Positions 1-9,291 of a stretch of 62,500 nt of DNA are shown here, one piece after another; position 1 is the stretch's first letter; each line of letters opens with the position of its first letter. Source of the stretch: Mesostigma viride (Eukaryota > Streptophyta > Mesostigmatophyceae > Mesostigmatales > Mesostigmataceae). A model generated the notes under the pieces. The model did not search any database. It was given only the letters and a program-made list of their open reading frames with translations, and was not told where the DNA came from. The position numbers were made by a program, and so were the translations under genes. The stretch covers positions 1 through 62,500 of the forward strand of contig RPFO01001083.1 of assembly GCA_009746045.1 (NCBI GenBank), in the 5' to 3' direction.

Positions 1-1042
1 CCCTGGCTGACTTGGAGACGTGCCGCGGTTGTCATTAGCTATCCACTGACAGCTCTGATGCAACTGGGTTGTGATAAATCCACTGGAACAACAGGGAATG
101 CCAGGATTGAAGCCCTGAGACGATCAGCACCTTGGCAGAGACCTAGATGCGATATGAAGCAGCATGTCAATCAGGCAACCTGGTGTTGACCAATAAGGTG
201 CCGGCCTGGATGGCTGCCAACCAGAAGCCATGGGCCACTCACCATGGGACAAGTGCATGTGATGATGGTGGAGAAGTTTGCTATAATGAGTCTTATTTGG
301 ATAGCATTGACCCACCATCAGCAACCCAGGTCCCCCTTTCTGTCACCCAGTGTGGCCCTCCAGCCAAAACAAGCAGAGGCTTGCATTCTCCACTGCAGGC
401 TCAGCTTAGCCAGAGGAAATGGACTAATTGGATGGTGACTCAGCTCTTAAGCACGGACGTGGGAGCATCAGATAGGTCAATATCCCCAGTGAGGCAAGCA
501 TACAATGGCAGGCAATTCCCATCCGAGAAAACAGACAGGGCAAGGTAGGAGGACTGTCAAGTTGCAGTGGTCTCAGGGAGGAAAGGTGTGAGAGTCTCCT
601 CCAGATATAGACTTGAACAGTACAGGCCCTTCCAGGGTTCCTGAGGAATTTTAATGAATCCGTGTGGATGGTCCTGTCCATAAGGAAGGGCACCCTAAAA
701 TAGAAAGGGGTCTTGCCCCCCACTTTTGCTGTGCCACATTCTGCATCACCCTCCAGAAATGCCCTCTTGAAGTCTATCACCACTGAGCCATAGTCCAAGC
801 CCTTGTTGAGAAGGCCTAGAAAGACACACAGCAGCAGCCTCCAAGTATCATGCAGCATGCCAGGGGTATACAACTCCTCAGCAGTGCACTCACCAGTACC
901 CTTGAACTCATTCAGCACTGGCCTGACATGTGGTACCTTGACCCCGTCCACCTCCTTCATCTTGATGACAAACTTGAGCTTGAGTAGACGTCGTGCAGGA
1001 GGCAGGTCATTGACAGGTTCCACGCATTTCTTGGAGATCCAT
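1..1042 (-). pseudogene. Reverse transcriptase remnant of Copia copy A
   Basis: After the frameshift near 1042 the RT continues in another frame (MEPVNDLPPARRLLKLKF ... VVIDFKRAFLEGD) to about 760, then breaks again relative to copy B (EGKTPFYVRVP and the following KGLEGL block are scrambled). Closer to position 1, separate frames still show LLVNTRLPD, which resembles the NTRPDI block downstream of Copia RT. No YVDD box was found intact. The element therefore continues past the left edge but is defective. Confidence 0.6.
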
Positions 1043-3206
1043 CCTCCCCAGATTTAATCAGACCCAGTGTGACCTGGGGACACATAATGGGAGAGGACAT
1101 GAGCTTCACCAGGCCTTGGTAGTTGATAGGGCTGTGTCCAGCAAGTGAGTGAGGACCAATGCCCAAACTGCTTGGATGACTAGCAGCTGGCAGTATGAGG
1201 TCATCAACCAAGGGCTCCTGCCCCTGGCACACTTGCACACGCTTAACCGTCCTGGTTACTGCACGTGATAGGTGAGTGGTCCTGAAATTAATCAGTGGGA
1301 CCTGACCAGCCCCTTCCTTAGTCAGGAGAGAGGACGTGATCACTACCCCATCCTGGCATAGGAAATTCTGCCCCAGAAGAGCAGGTCCTTGATAGCCCTC
1401 CAAGACACAAAAAGCAGTGTCCTGTCCAAGGATAGGAATGAATACCTCACCCAGTACCTTCACGTGTACCCCGCCACTGAAGTCAGACACAAACTGATAG
1501 CTGGGTTCAGACATGCTGTACCCTGCTGCAGCCCTGGTCCCAATAATGGAGACCTGAGAATTAGTGTCTACCTCTAAGGCAGTGTCCAGCCCCAGATTGC
1601 CATGCCACCTGAGCTTGGCTACCTTGGGCTGCTTCTTGGCCCTTTGTAGAGCCCCAATCAATCCAGCCAAACTTGTCCCCCTGGGCTTGGTTAGTGCCTT
1701 GGGCTTGACAGTTGACTCCCCAGCTGTTGACCTTGCAGCCTGTTCAACAAGTACCTCTGCAACCTGGCCAGGGCTGACAGATTCCCCTGCAACAGATGTG
1801 GTCGTTGCGTCAGTGATGTCACCTGGGACCTGAAAATCCTGCAGATCCTGTGAGCCTTGTGCCTGACTGCCCTCATTCATCAGGTTAGGCTTGACATATG
1901 ACCAACTCAGCCGGTGTACATGCTTTGGTTCGTCCTCCATGCTGACCAAGCATGCGTGGCTAGCTTCATCAACCTGGGTAACCACCCCAGGACTCCAGCT
2001 ACCACGTTTGCCATAAAGGCTAGGTTCCTTCCAAGCTAGGACCTTCTGACCCACTTGTGGCTCCAGCATCTTCCAACCCCGGTCCTTCTCCCTCAGCTTG
2101 GCAAAGGTGACATGTGCAGCATGTTTCCAGCCCTCCAGCACATGTGGTGGGCACAGGCCATGATATAGACCCATTGGGCTGACAGCAACTCCATCATAGT
2201 AGAAGTTAACCCTGCTGTTCAGCTGCTGCTCCACGTTCCTCAGCCATGCACTCCTGACAAGTGCAGGTGCAGACAAGGGTACCCAGTCTTCAGAGATGAT
2301 CAATTTCTTGACCTCCTGGATTGCCCTCTCGATAGCACCCTGCTGCCCATGAGCCTCCCTAGGTGTAACCAGCAACTCAGGAAGGGTAGGATCACCCTTG
2401 AGATGCTGAAACTGCATGTCCACCTGGATCCTTGTGGTAGGAAACTTGGCTCTTACATTCTGCAGGGCAGCCAGCAAGTACCTGTTCTTCATAGAAGGTA
2501 AATGCTCCAGCACCTTGTATTTCGTGTACCTGTCCACGCACACCAACAGTTGCATGCCCCTGATGTGTTGGATATCACACTGCAGATCACCAATGCTCTG
2601 AGGTAGAGCTTTGGCATGTGATTTCCTGGGCTTGTTGGAGGACAACTGGCACTTACACCGTGAGGCAGCTTGCTGACACGCCTTAAGAAGGGGTGCCCTG
2701 CCCATACGGAAGGCAAAGTTGTTTGACAGAGAAGTGGCATGCCCAAACATGTTGTGGATTCGGGCACCCAACTCCTGGTACACAGAGGAAGCAGTCCCTG
2801 GCACAGTCAGGACTGTGCTGTCAGGTTGTCCAGCATCACCATGCTGACTTCCATCCTGTTCTGACTCAGAGCCTGAGTCACCCTGCTCATGCCCAACACC
2901 TGGACCGCCAGCAGGGACCACATGCATACCACCAGAGGCCTTCACACCCCTCTGTGGTTGTACATTGGTTTCTCTCAAAATGAGAGGTCCACCCTCGTGC
3001 CCAGCACGAGGATGCATAGGGTCAGACATACTTACAGCTGCATCAGCTGTCAAGGACGTCTTCATAGGAACCTGTACCTCTCCAGGTGACCTGGGGCCAC
3101 ACTGAACCTGGAGATCACCCTCTTGTTGCCCAGATATAAAATCTGCATTGGAGCACCTGGCCTCCCCCTTGGGTGAATTAAGGTGTGTAGGGGTTGCCTC
3201 AGACAG
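957..3206 (-). CDS. pol: Copia Pol, copy A: integrase, retropepsin-like domain, start of RT
   Basis: In frame with gag after one UGA; the first Met (MKTSLT) is at 3065. Domains in order: zinc-binding HNMFGHA...CQQAASRCKC; integrase core with CDIQHIRG, IQVDMQF and GQQGAIERAIQEV (third acidic residue); integrase C-terminal segment around GSWSPGVVTQVDE; then a retropepsin-like stretch ALEVDTNSQVSIIG with the flap-like VHVKVLGEV and ALLGQNFL; then the beginning of RT. The protease follows integrase, unlike the Copia order protease-integrase-RT. The protease triad reads DTN instead of DTG. A one-base deletion near 1042, relative to copy B, ends this frame at 957. Confidence 0.85.
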   Translation of the reverse strand: MSEATPTHLNSPKGEARCSNADFISGQQEGDLQVQCGPRSPGEVQVPMKTSLTADAAVSMSDPMHPRAGHEGGPLILRETNVQPQRGVKASGGMHVVPAGGPGVGHEQGDSGSESEQDGSQHGDAGQPDSTVLTVPGTASSVYQELGARIHNMFGHATSLSNNFAFRMGRAPLLKACQQAASRCKCQLSSNKPRKSHAKALPQSIGDLQCDIQHIRGMQLLVCVDRYTKYKVLEHLPSMKNRYLLAALQNVRAKFPTTRIQVDMQFQHLKGDPTLPELLVTPREAHGQQGAIERAIQEVKKLIISEDWVPLSAPALVRSAWLRNVEQQLNSRVNFYYDGVAVSPMGLYHGLCPPHVLEGWKHAAHVTFAKLREKDRGWKMLEPQVGQKVLAWKEPSLYGKRGSWSPGVVTQVDEASHACLVSMEDEPKHVHRLSWSYVKPNLMNEGSQAQGSQDLQDFQVPGDITDATTTSVAGESVSPGQVAEVLVEQAARSTAGESTVKPKALTKPRGTSLAGLIGALQRAKKQPKVAKLRWHGNLGLDTALEVDTNSQVSIIGTRAAAGYSMSEPSYQFVSDFSGGVHVKVLGEVFIPILGQDTAFCVLEGYQGPALLGQNFLCQDGVVITSSLLTKEGAGQVPLINFRTTHLSRAVTRTVKRVQVCQGQEPLVDDLILPAASHPSSLGIGPHSLAGHSPINYQGLVKLMSSPIMCPQVTLGLIKSGEDGSPRNAWNLSMTCLLHDVYSSSSLSSR

Positions 3207-4319
3207 TCACTGCTCCTTGTTGTCTTCTTGCTGACTGCCCTTTGAAGGCTGGCCTGCCTGGGACTTGTTGTTGTTCTTCTTGTTGTTGTTGTTATTCTTG
3301 TTGCTGCCCTGGCCCTGGGACTTCTTGAAGCTGGGACACTCCTTCTTGATGTGCCCCCACCCCTTGCACAGGTAGCATTGTATCTTGGACTTGCCCTGGC
3401 CACTGCCCCCATTGTCAGACGCGTTGCCCTGCTTGGGCTGACCACCCACCCGCCTGAACACCGACTTGGAGTGTGACCTCCTGTCAGAATCAGGTGAATG
3501 ATCTCCCTTGCGCTTGTGATGGTTGCCCCTACGCCCTCCTTGGCTTCGGTCAGCCTCAGACGTCTTGGAGCCACCCTGGGTACGCCCGCCTGCCTGGGTA
3601 GCCTTCACTGCTGGCACTCCACCCTCAAACAGCTCCTCTGCCTCGAGAGCTTGTTTAATGATGACCTTGTAGGCCTTCAGGGTAGAGTGTGGGGCACACA
3701 TGACTTTTAAGGAGCCACGTGTCGCCTTATCCAGCCCAGAAACCTTGAGCCAGTTGGTTAGGGCTATGTTATCAGCGACATTAAAGCCGTGAGCCCTGCC
3801 CTCCTCAACCATCTTACAATAGTTGAGAAAGTTCTGGATCAGGTCCCCCTTGACCTCCCACCCTTGGTACTTGTCCTGCCAATGGATGCCGACTTCTTCT
3901 TGGTCCTCCAGCAGCTCCTTCAGCTCAGCCACGTACAGTGCCCAGGCCTTATTGGCCTTTTTGCACTCCCTGGTTAGGTCCTTAATCTGGTCAGTACACT
4001 TGCCAAAAGTGCTACTGCCTATCCAGATTTGATAGTAATTTGTACCACCGTACAAGCTAGGGAACCCTTCCAATCCCTCCACAAACTCTTCAGCCTGCTT
4101 AGGCTTGGAGTCTGAGGTTACAGGCTGCAACTGATTGACAATTAAAAGACCCTGTGTGGTAAGATCAAAGCCATGAATAGCTTGTGCATTATTATTATTG
4201 TGAGGAAGGTTGGTAATCTCTCCGGTAAGCCCCACGTCATCTACGTGAGCGGTTCCACTACCAGCACCCCCATTATTATTCCCACTGGCTGGACCCTTGC
4301 TACGGCGTCCCTCAGCCAT
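3207..4319 (-). CDS. gag: Copia Gag (capsid/nucleocapsid), copy A
   Basis: 370 residues from MAEGRRSKG. The middle (GGTNYYQIWIGSSTFGK, then WALYVAELKELLEDQEE) is a Copia-like capsid region, and the C-terminus has a CCHC zinc knuckle, CYLCKGWGHIKKEC, followed by a basic N/K/Q-rich tail for RNA binding. The ORF ends ...KEQ at a TGA (codons CAG TGA CTG). The same frame stays open for 47 codons and then enters pol at MKTSLT, so Gag and Pol share one frame interrupted by one UGA. Copy B has the identical stop context. Gag would package the RNA; Gag-Pol would need readthrough or re-initiation. Confidence 0.88.
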   Translation of the reverse strand: MAEGRRSKGPASGNNNGGAGSGTAHVDDVGLTGEITNLPHNNNNAQAIHGFDLTTQGLLIVNQLQPVTSDSKPKQAEEFVEGLEGFPSLYGGTNYYQIWIGSSTFGKCTDQIKDLTRECKKANKAWALYVAELKELLEDQEEVGIHWQDKYQGWEVKGDLIQNFLNYCKMVEEGRAHGFNVADNIALTNWLKVSGLDKATRGSLKVMCAPHSTLKAYKVIIKQALEAEELFEGGVPAVKATQAGGRTQGGSKTSEADRSQGGRRGNHHKRKGDHSPDSDRRSHSKSVFRRVGGQPKQGNASDNGGSGQGKSKIQCYLCKGWGHIKKECPSFKKSQGQGSNKNNNNNKKNNNKSQAGQPSKGSQQEDNKEQ

Positions 4320-4488
4320 CCTGCACTACCAGCTATTCAAAGAACACCTTAACAAAGCAGCAGAAAATATGTACAAAATTTTTGTGTCGCCACTGCCGCC
4401 TGCGCCGGTGTCGCTGCCGCCCCGCGAATTGCCGCTGAAAATTCGACAAAAAAATGTCGACGAGTACTGCAGAAGAAAATTAGGCCGA

Positions 4489-5199
4489 CTAGTAGTCAAG
4501 GCCCCTGAAGTCGCAGTACGTGTATACGAACTCACGATCCTCCATATCCAGCTCCGGACCTGCACCGGTATGAATTAAAACCGGCGTGCTCCCCGCCGCG
4601 TAAGTTGCGACGCGCCGACGCGCGACGAGGCGCAGAGGATGTGTAAAGATCGTCAATAATTCCCACCCCGCGGGAATCCACTCTCGCACAGAGGCGAGAA
4701 ATGCCACCAGGTTAATTAAAACCTGGCGCTCGCGACTGCGTACGCCGCGAGTGAGCAGCGATAACAGCGCGAGATCCTGAAACAAATTTGTCGACACCGC
4801 CGGCGCGCCCCCCGTGCGTAGCGATGCCCAGTTTTGCAGGTTTCTCTGGTAACCGGTGAGTGAAGAGAGGACGTTGTCCAACTCCTCAATGGCAGTCGTG
4901 ACTTCGGTCACCGACCGCAAACCTCCCCGCACCTGGACCGTAAATGTCGATAAAATGTTTCGAATCTGGTCCAACAGGTTGCGGATTGCCGGCACCAGTG
5001 CTGGCAAATCGGGGTCCTCGGGGTTATCCCCGAGCAATGCGTGAGCTGCACGCTGCTGACGATGAAGCTCGTCGAGCGAGACCGTTACTTCGTCGAGCAA
5101 TTGCTGCCACGACGGCACCGTCGGTCTTGACGAAGAACCAGCCGGCGGAGCGGCTATTTCCTCATCGTCCGGAATCCGAAATTCTTCCGAATTTGGCAT
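4489..5199 (-). CDS. Extra ORF upstream of gag in Copia copy A (unknown function)
   Basis: A 236-residue protein beginning MPNSEEFRIPDDEE. That start is chosen because copy B begins at the equivalent codon, while the longer in-frame extension in A is not shared. It has an acidic/proline-rich head, a mostly helical middle (TSLDELHR-like and VTTAIEE segments) and an acidic aromatic tail ending YCDFRGLDY. No known gag, protease, integrase or envelope motif was recognised. Copy B keeps the protein with many synonymous differences: in SSLTGYQRNLQNWAS, several codons differ but every residue is the same. It lies 170 bp upstream of gag, so it would be the first ORF on the genomic RNA. It could be an accessory protein or a second structural protein. 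Confidence 0.75.
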   Translation of the reverse strand: MPNSEEFRIPDDEEIAAPPAGSSSRPTVPSWQQLLDEVTVSLDELHRQQRAAHALLGDNPEDPDLPALVPAIRNLLDQIRNILSTFTVQVRGGLRSVTEVTTAIEELDNVLSSLTGYQRNLQNWASLRTGGAPAVSTNLFQDLALLSLLTRGVRSRERQVLINLVAFLASVREWIPAGWELLTIFTHPLRLVARRRVATYAAGSTPVLIHTGAGPELDMEDREFVYTYCDFRGLDY

Positions 5200-5257
5200 C
5201 TTTTTGACAGAGCGTGTAATACGAGTTGTGAGGGTAAGAATGCCACGAATTCCGCCA

Positions 5258-5841
5258 TGGTTCTTGCAGGAAGTTGCCTTTATTAACAATCAGGAAACAC
5301 AGACGTAAGTCACGTCACTTCCAAGACTGCACGCAGCACAGACGACAGGGTCGCAGTGCCAAGAGAACGTGCACGCAAGAACTAGCGTCCCGGTGTGACC
5401 AAGTCACTCATATAGCTTACTAGGGACGCGTCCAAGTATTCAGCTGCACTGTCACAGCTGAACTGTCAATCAATTGATTACACAGACTCTGGCACGCCTT
5501 TGGCGCGCAGATCTATCAATTGTCCATACGGCTAGTCCTGTGGACCTATCCGTACACTAGTCAGCATCAATTGTCTCATAGGTCCTGGCGCGCTACAGTG
5601 CGCCTACCTATCAATTGACCATCAAGTCCTGTACAAGTCCTGTCAACGTCCTGCGGACTATCAAAGTGACACTTGTACATCCTGTGTCCGTACGCGCCCA
5701 CAGTGGCGCGCCGGGTACTGTCGGCACAGCCTAGGAAACGTCATAACTTTTACGTTCCTTAACCAAATGAGGCGTTCAAGGTGCCGTTGGAAAGAGCGTA
5801 ACAATCTCTATCCATCTAACGTAAATCCTTTACGTTAACTC
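5258..5841 (-). repeat. Putative 5' LTR of Copia copy A
   Basis: About 584 bp, nearly identical to 32447-33021. On the minus strand it has a TATA-like element (TATATGAG near 5410-5417) and an AATAAA signal near 5278-5284, as expected for a promoter/poly(A)-bearing LTR. It ends in CA, directly followed by TGGCGGAATTC (5257-5247), a candidate primer-binding site because it starts with TGG. The upstream part repeats ATCAATTG and TCCTG motifs several times, possibly enhancer repeats. It does not begin with the usual TG. Boundaries are inferred from the A/B comparison only, because no second LTR of the same copy is present. Confidence 0.6.
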
Positions 5842-6138
5842 CACCCCCACCCCCACCCCACCCCCACCCCACCCCCACCCACCCCCACCCCACCCCCCCC
5901 CACCCCCACCCCCACCCCCACCCCCACCCCACCCCACCCCCACCCCACCCCCACCCCCACCCCACCCCCACCCCCACCCCCACCCCCACCCCCACCCCCA
6001 CCCCCACCCCACCCCCACCCCCACCCCACCCCCACCCCCACCCCCACCCCACCCACCCCCACCCCCACCCCCACCCCCACCCCACCCCCACCCCCACCCC
6101 ACCCCCACCCCCACCCCACCCCCACCCCCACCCCCACC
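5841..6138. repeat. (CCCCCA)n simple-sequence tract
   Basis: About 300 bp of CCCCCA units mixed with CCCCA units. It begins directly at the outer end of the Copia A LTR. It has no coding value; glycine/tryptophan-rich translations are artefacts of the repeat. The opposite strand is G-rich (TGGGGG) and could form quadruplexes. Confidence 0.95.
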
Positions 6139-6978
6139 ATATAACAACAACATAACAACACCACGATAAGAAATGACATCGTGGTGCAGTCGCCACCGCC
6201 ATCATCAAGGAGACAACCTGCGCAGGCCAGAAATCGGGAGAATTCGGGCAATCATGTACAAGACAACAGGCTCCAGGTCAGCCAAGCGCTCGTACGTGCG
6301 AAACTTGATGACTGGGTCTGCAATCGCCATAATCCAAGTGATGCACATGTACAACCACGTCATAACTCGGAAGCTTTGGATTAGGATCATAAAAGATTGA
6401 CTCAAACAATTACCGTGCTAGCAAGATGTGGGCAAGAGAATGCATCCATGGTTGTTGTAATGGTGTAAAAAGGGTGCCAGATTTTCAAGTAAGGAATCAT
6501 GAATAACCATGCCGCACCTCATGGCCATGCATATACATGGTGGCAAAAAATTTCACATCATCCACACGGCCATGTGTGTGCCTGCACGTGTATGGTTGTG
6601 AAAATTGACAGCATTTTTATTATGCACACGCCCATGTATGCATGATTGCCTATGACGTCCACGCAGGCATTAAAATTCACAAGGCCTCGCATTCGATCGT
6701 GCTTGCAAAAAACTGTCCATCAACACAATACGCCTAGCCTGCAGCCTGCATGTAGTGCATGGTTGCACAAAACAGAACTACATGAACACAATGAATGAAT
6801 GCGCAAACTTTGTGCCCACACTTGGAATTACCCCAAACTGAACAACGCGGTTATAATGCACATGGCCTCACATTTACTCATGCGAAAACCCTTTAAGCAT
6901 CAGCACAATGGCCATCATGGGGAACCCAGCAACGGGATTCGTGATTGGAAGGATTCTGAATCACGCACCTGTGTTCAG
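6139..6978. other. Intergenic, no gene recognised
   Basis: Unique-looking sequence with short ORFs only and no family motif. Several short CATG-rich and palindromic stretches (for example near 6520-6660) are visible, but no repeat family was recognised. Confidence 0.5.
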
Positions 6979-7521
6979 TCATATTTGCAAAGAACCGACA
7001 TCGGGTTGACCAGAGCTGACGTCCACGGACCACTCTTCGTCACTGGAATTCCCTTCATTATCCTCAGAACTTGAATCGCTGGGCTCAGAGCTTGAACCAG
7101 CTGCGACGTGTAGAAACTGCCCCGGCTTCTTGGTCGGTAAGAGAATGCCTTTCTGGGTGCGCACCAGCTTCCAAAACTTCTCCGAATCCCCGGAATCTGA
7201 AGACCCCCCGGAATCTGTTCTTGCCAAAACGGCCTCCGCTTCATTCCCTTGCCGGTTGTGAGTCTCAGAAGCCAAGGATGCAGAAGCTGGTTGTTCTTCC
7301 TGGATCACTGTAAGACCTGAAGGCGATGCCTTGGTACTTATGTCCTCATCATTTGTAGAGGACGCTAGGTCTGGGGTGGAGTTCAACTCATCATCAACAT
7401 CAACGCTGGGCTGGACCTTCACCGGTGTAGAGGCCCCGGAAGCTGCCTCATAAGCAGCCTCCGAATCTGCCTCTGAACCATGATGAAGCGCTTTAATCCA
7501 TTGTTTCAAGAAGAAAAACAA
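6979..7521 (-). CDS. Hypothetical acidic serine-rich protein
   Basis: 180 residues from MFFFLKQWIKAL, ending ...VGSLQI at TGA. The composition is strongly biased: many D/E/S runs (SSSEPSDSSSEDNEG, NSSDEEW). One less biased block, SEKFWKLVRTQKGILLPTK, may be a short folded or binding segment. No domain was recognised, and no signal peptide or membrane helix is convincing apart from the hydrophobic first few residues. No splice sites or TGTAA signal were located. It could be a regulatory or nuclear acidic protein, an exon of a larger gene, or a chance ORF. Confidence 0.35.
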   Translation of the reverse strand: MFFFLKQWIKALHHGSEADSEAAYEAASGASTPVKVQPSVDVDDELNSTPDLASSTNDEDISTKASPSGLTVIQEEQPASASLASETHNRQGNEAEAVLARTDSGGSSDSGDSEKFWKLVRTQKGILLPTKKPGQFLHVAAGSSSEPSDSSSEDNEGNSSDEEWSVDVSSGQPDVGSLQI

Positions 7522-7734
7522 GCTATATTGTACCGCTAGCTGCTCACGTAGTGCAAGTATTTATGCAGTTAACGATACTTGATAATAAAGCCACGTCGAA
7601 TTATATACAATACGTATGTGCGGTGTAGTGAAATATAGGTCTTGGTAGTGATATGTGACCACTTGTGTGTATATGTACACAGTACAGTACACCGCCTCAC
7701 GGGTACTTGGGCTGTTCCCACACCACGTGGAAGT

Positions 7735-7850
7735 GGGACGTTTGCGTACTACGTAGCCGTGAAAGTGGGACGGTTCGCGTACCACTTAGCCGTGAAAGTG
7801 GGACGGTTCGCGTACCACGTAGCCGTGGAAGTGGGCTGTATGCGCCTGTG
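7735..7850. repeat. 33-bp tandem repeat, about 3 units
   Basis: Units of the form CCGTGAAAGTGGGACGGTTC followed by GCGTACCACNTAG, repeated about three times with few changes. Each carries GTGGGAC or a close variant. Confidence 0.8.
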
Positions 7851-7861
7851 GGACGGTCTCA

Positions 7862-8190
7862 ACCACAATCTGAGTACGTGGAACAGGTGCCCCACCTTGC
7901 CGCGTAGGTGGGACAGTCCCATCCAAAATCCGAGTACGTGGAACATGTGGCCCACCTTGCTGCGTATGTGGAACAGTCCCATCCAAAATCTGAGTACGAG
8001 GAACAGGTGCCCCACCTTGCTGCGTAGGTGGAACAGTCCCATCCAAAATCTGAGTACGTGGAACAGGTGCCCCACCTTGCTGCGTTGAGTTGCTGCGTTG
8101 GTGGGACTGGCTCTTCCAAAATCTGAGTACGTGGAACAGGTGGCCCACCTTGCTGTGTTGGTCGGTGGGCTGTCGCATCCACAATAACCG
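7862..8190. repeat. 60-bp minisatellite, about 4-5 units
   Basis: Period of 60 bp: each unit has GAGTACGTGGAACAGGTG, then CCCACCTTGCTGCG, then a GTGGAACAGTCCCATCC-like stretch and CAAAATC. Units near 7870, 7930, 7990 and 8050 are clear. A fifth is expanded by an internal TTGCTGCG duplication. All carry GTGGAAC/GTGGGAC motifs, also found near 10.5 kb. Translations of this region are periodic and should not be called genes. Confidence 0.9.
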
Positions 8191-8682
8191 TACATCAGTA
8201 CACGTGGCACTGTAGGCGCCCCACCTTATGAATTCCCCTTCTGCCGGCGTAATTAACATGGTATACTGTAAGGAGGTGAGAGAGGCACACGCTGGCTACG
8301 TACAGTACGTTGGCACGTGACTTTTGTTAGAGAGTGCTAGTCAGCTGCATCAGTTAATGATCAATTAACTAATTATTGAACACGTGACTGCATCCGTGGT
8401 CTGAGGTCTCTAACTATATACGGTGAGCCGCTATGGCGAGCGGGTCAGGCGAGCCGGAGTGCAGTCCATCATCCGCAGGGCCAGCTGTCGGCGGCTCGCG
8501 TGATGCCCGGCCCCCGCAGGTCTGGACCTGCAAGCTTTCTTGTGCCGCATGTCACCGAGGACGAGGGAAAAGCAACTACGACAGGCAGGGCTAACCACGG
8601 CATCAGAAGCGGGGCTGGTTAACTCCGACAAACCAGCTGACAAGGGCGAAAAAGTAAGCCGTGCGCCGCGAGATGAAATTAC
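8191..8682. other. Intergenic upstream of HTH gene
   Basis: Contains GAACACGTGACTGCATCCGTG near 8378, a partial copy of the CACGTGAC-centred palindrome found in the dispersed repeats at 21.0, 26.7, 27.3 and 47.1 kb, next to an AT-rich TTAATTAA-like stretch. A TATA-like CTATATAC lies near 8415, about 270 bp before the HTH ORF. No gene was seen. Confidence 0.4.
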
Positions 8683-8985
8683 ATGTTCAGGGATATGCGC
8701 ACCAAGCGGAAGATTCTGGACGCCTTTCACGAGAGCGGATTGTCGCAGCGCCAATTCTGCAAAACTAGCGACCCCCCCATCCCGATTTCAACCTTCAACC
8801 GCATGCTCACAGAGGAGGCGGCCATCAAGGCTGCAGCAGACAACCCCAAGCTAGCGGGGAAGAAGTGCCCAAGTCGTGTCAGAAACCCGACTACGGCCAA
8901 GTTTCCCTTGGTGGAGAAAGAGGTGGCCACTGAGATTCGCGAGTATCGGAGCAAGGGGTACATGGTCAACCGCGCGCTTGTGCGC
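8683..8985 (+). CDS. Helix-turn-helix DNA-binding exon (transposase- or CENP-B-like)
   Basis: Reads MFRDMRTKRKILDAFHESGLSQRQFCK..., with a first helix-turn-helix (KRKILDAFHESGLSQRQFC ... ISTFNRML). A second motif, FPLVEKEVATEIREYRSKG, resembles the paired HTH arrangement of pogo/Tigger-type transposases and CENP-B. The exon ends ...ALVR at 8985, followed by a good donor, GTAAGT, at 8986, in phase 0. The acceptor is uncertain: AG at 9290-9291 leads in frame to the next ORF, and AG near 9250 opens a short alternative tail. No DDE catalytic domain follows, so it may be a domesticated DNA-binding protein or a decayed transposon. Confidence 0.55.
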
Positions 8986-9291
8986 GTAAGTTTATTTCCA
9001 TCATAATTGTCGGTATTTTTCCTGCTGCATTTTGTACATGTCGCACTAGTTTGCTGAGTTTCGATTGTTTCATGAGTATGCATGCAGCCCGGCCCCGTGA
9101 GAATTTGACGTGGAAGAGCCGAAAGTATGTAATGGTCTTCTTCGTTGCATGCAGCCAAATGATGCAGCGTAACCACCCAGCAACGGGTGATCATGAATTA
9201 TGTAAGGGTTGGAAACTAGCAGTCTTGCTCATTTCTTGGCGATATCCCAGCTGCCCCCCCTTTATTTGAAAGATATTGCTCATGATGCAAG

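Larger units (their letters stand above)
1..5841 (-). mobile_element. Copia-type LTR retrotransposon, copy A (3' end beyond window)
   Basis: Order on the minus strand is LTR (5841-5258), extra ORF (5199-4489), gag (4319-3207), pol (3206 to about 1). The reverse transcriptase has Copia signatures: LPPARRLLKLKFVIKMK, then VIDFKRAFLEGD, matching the family's DVKTAFLNGD block. Copy B at 27.7-33.0 kb is closely related. Similarity between A and B stops at 5841 and 33021, which sets the 5' end. The 3' LTR is outside the window. The 3' part of pol is frameshifted from about position 1042 onward, so this copy is not intact. Confidence 0.88.

Noticed and set aside
3207-3209. UGA as a reassigned sense codon
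   Set aside because: The cyclase gene, the acidic ORF and other reading frames end at TGA, so the standard code fits.
3062-3574. 170-residue minus-strand ORF overlapping gag, ending at the pol ATG (ATGA)
   Set aside because: Arg/Thr-rich shadow of gag in another frame. Gag and pol are in the same frame as each other, so a frameshift through this ORF is not needed.
5816-6251. Gly/Trp/Val-rich ORFs over 100 residues
   Set aside because: Pure translation of the (CCCCCA)n tract in all frames.
7642-8259. Several repetitive ORFs over 100 residues on both strands
   Set aside because: Periodic translations of the 33- and 60-bp minisatellites.
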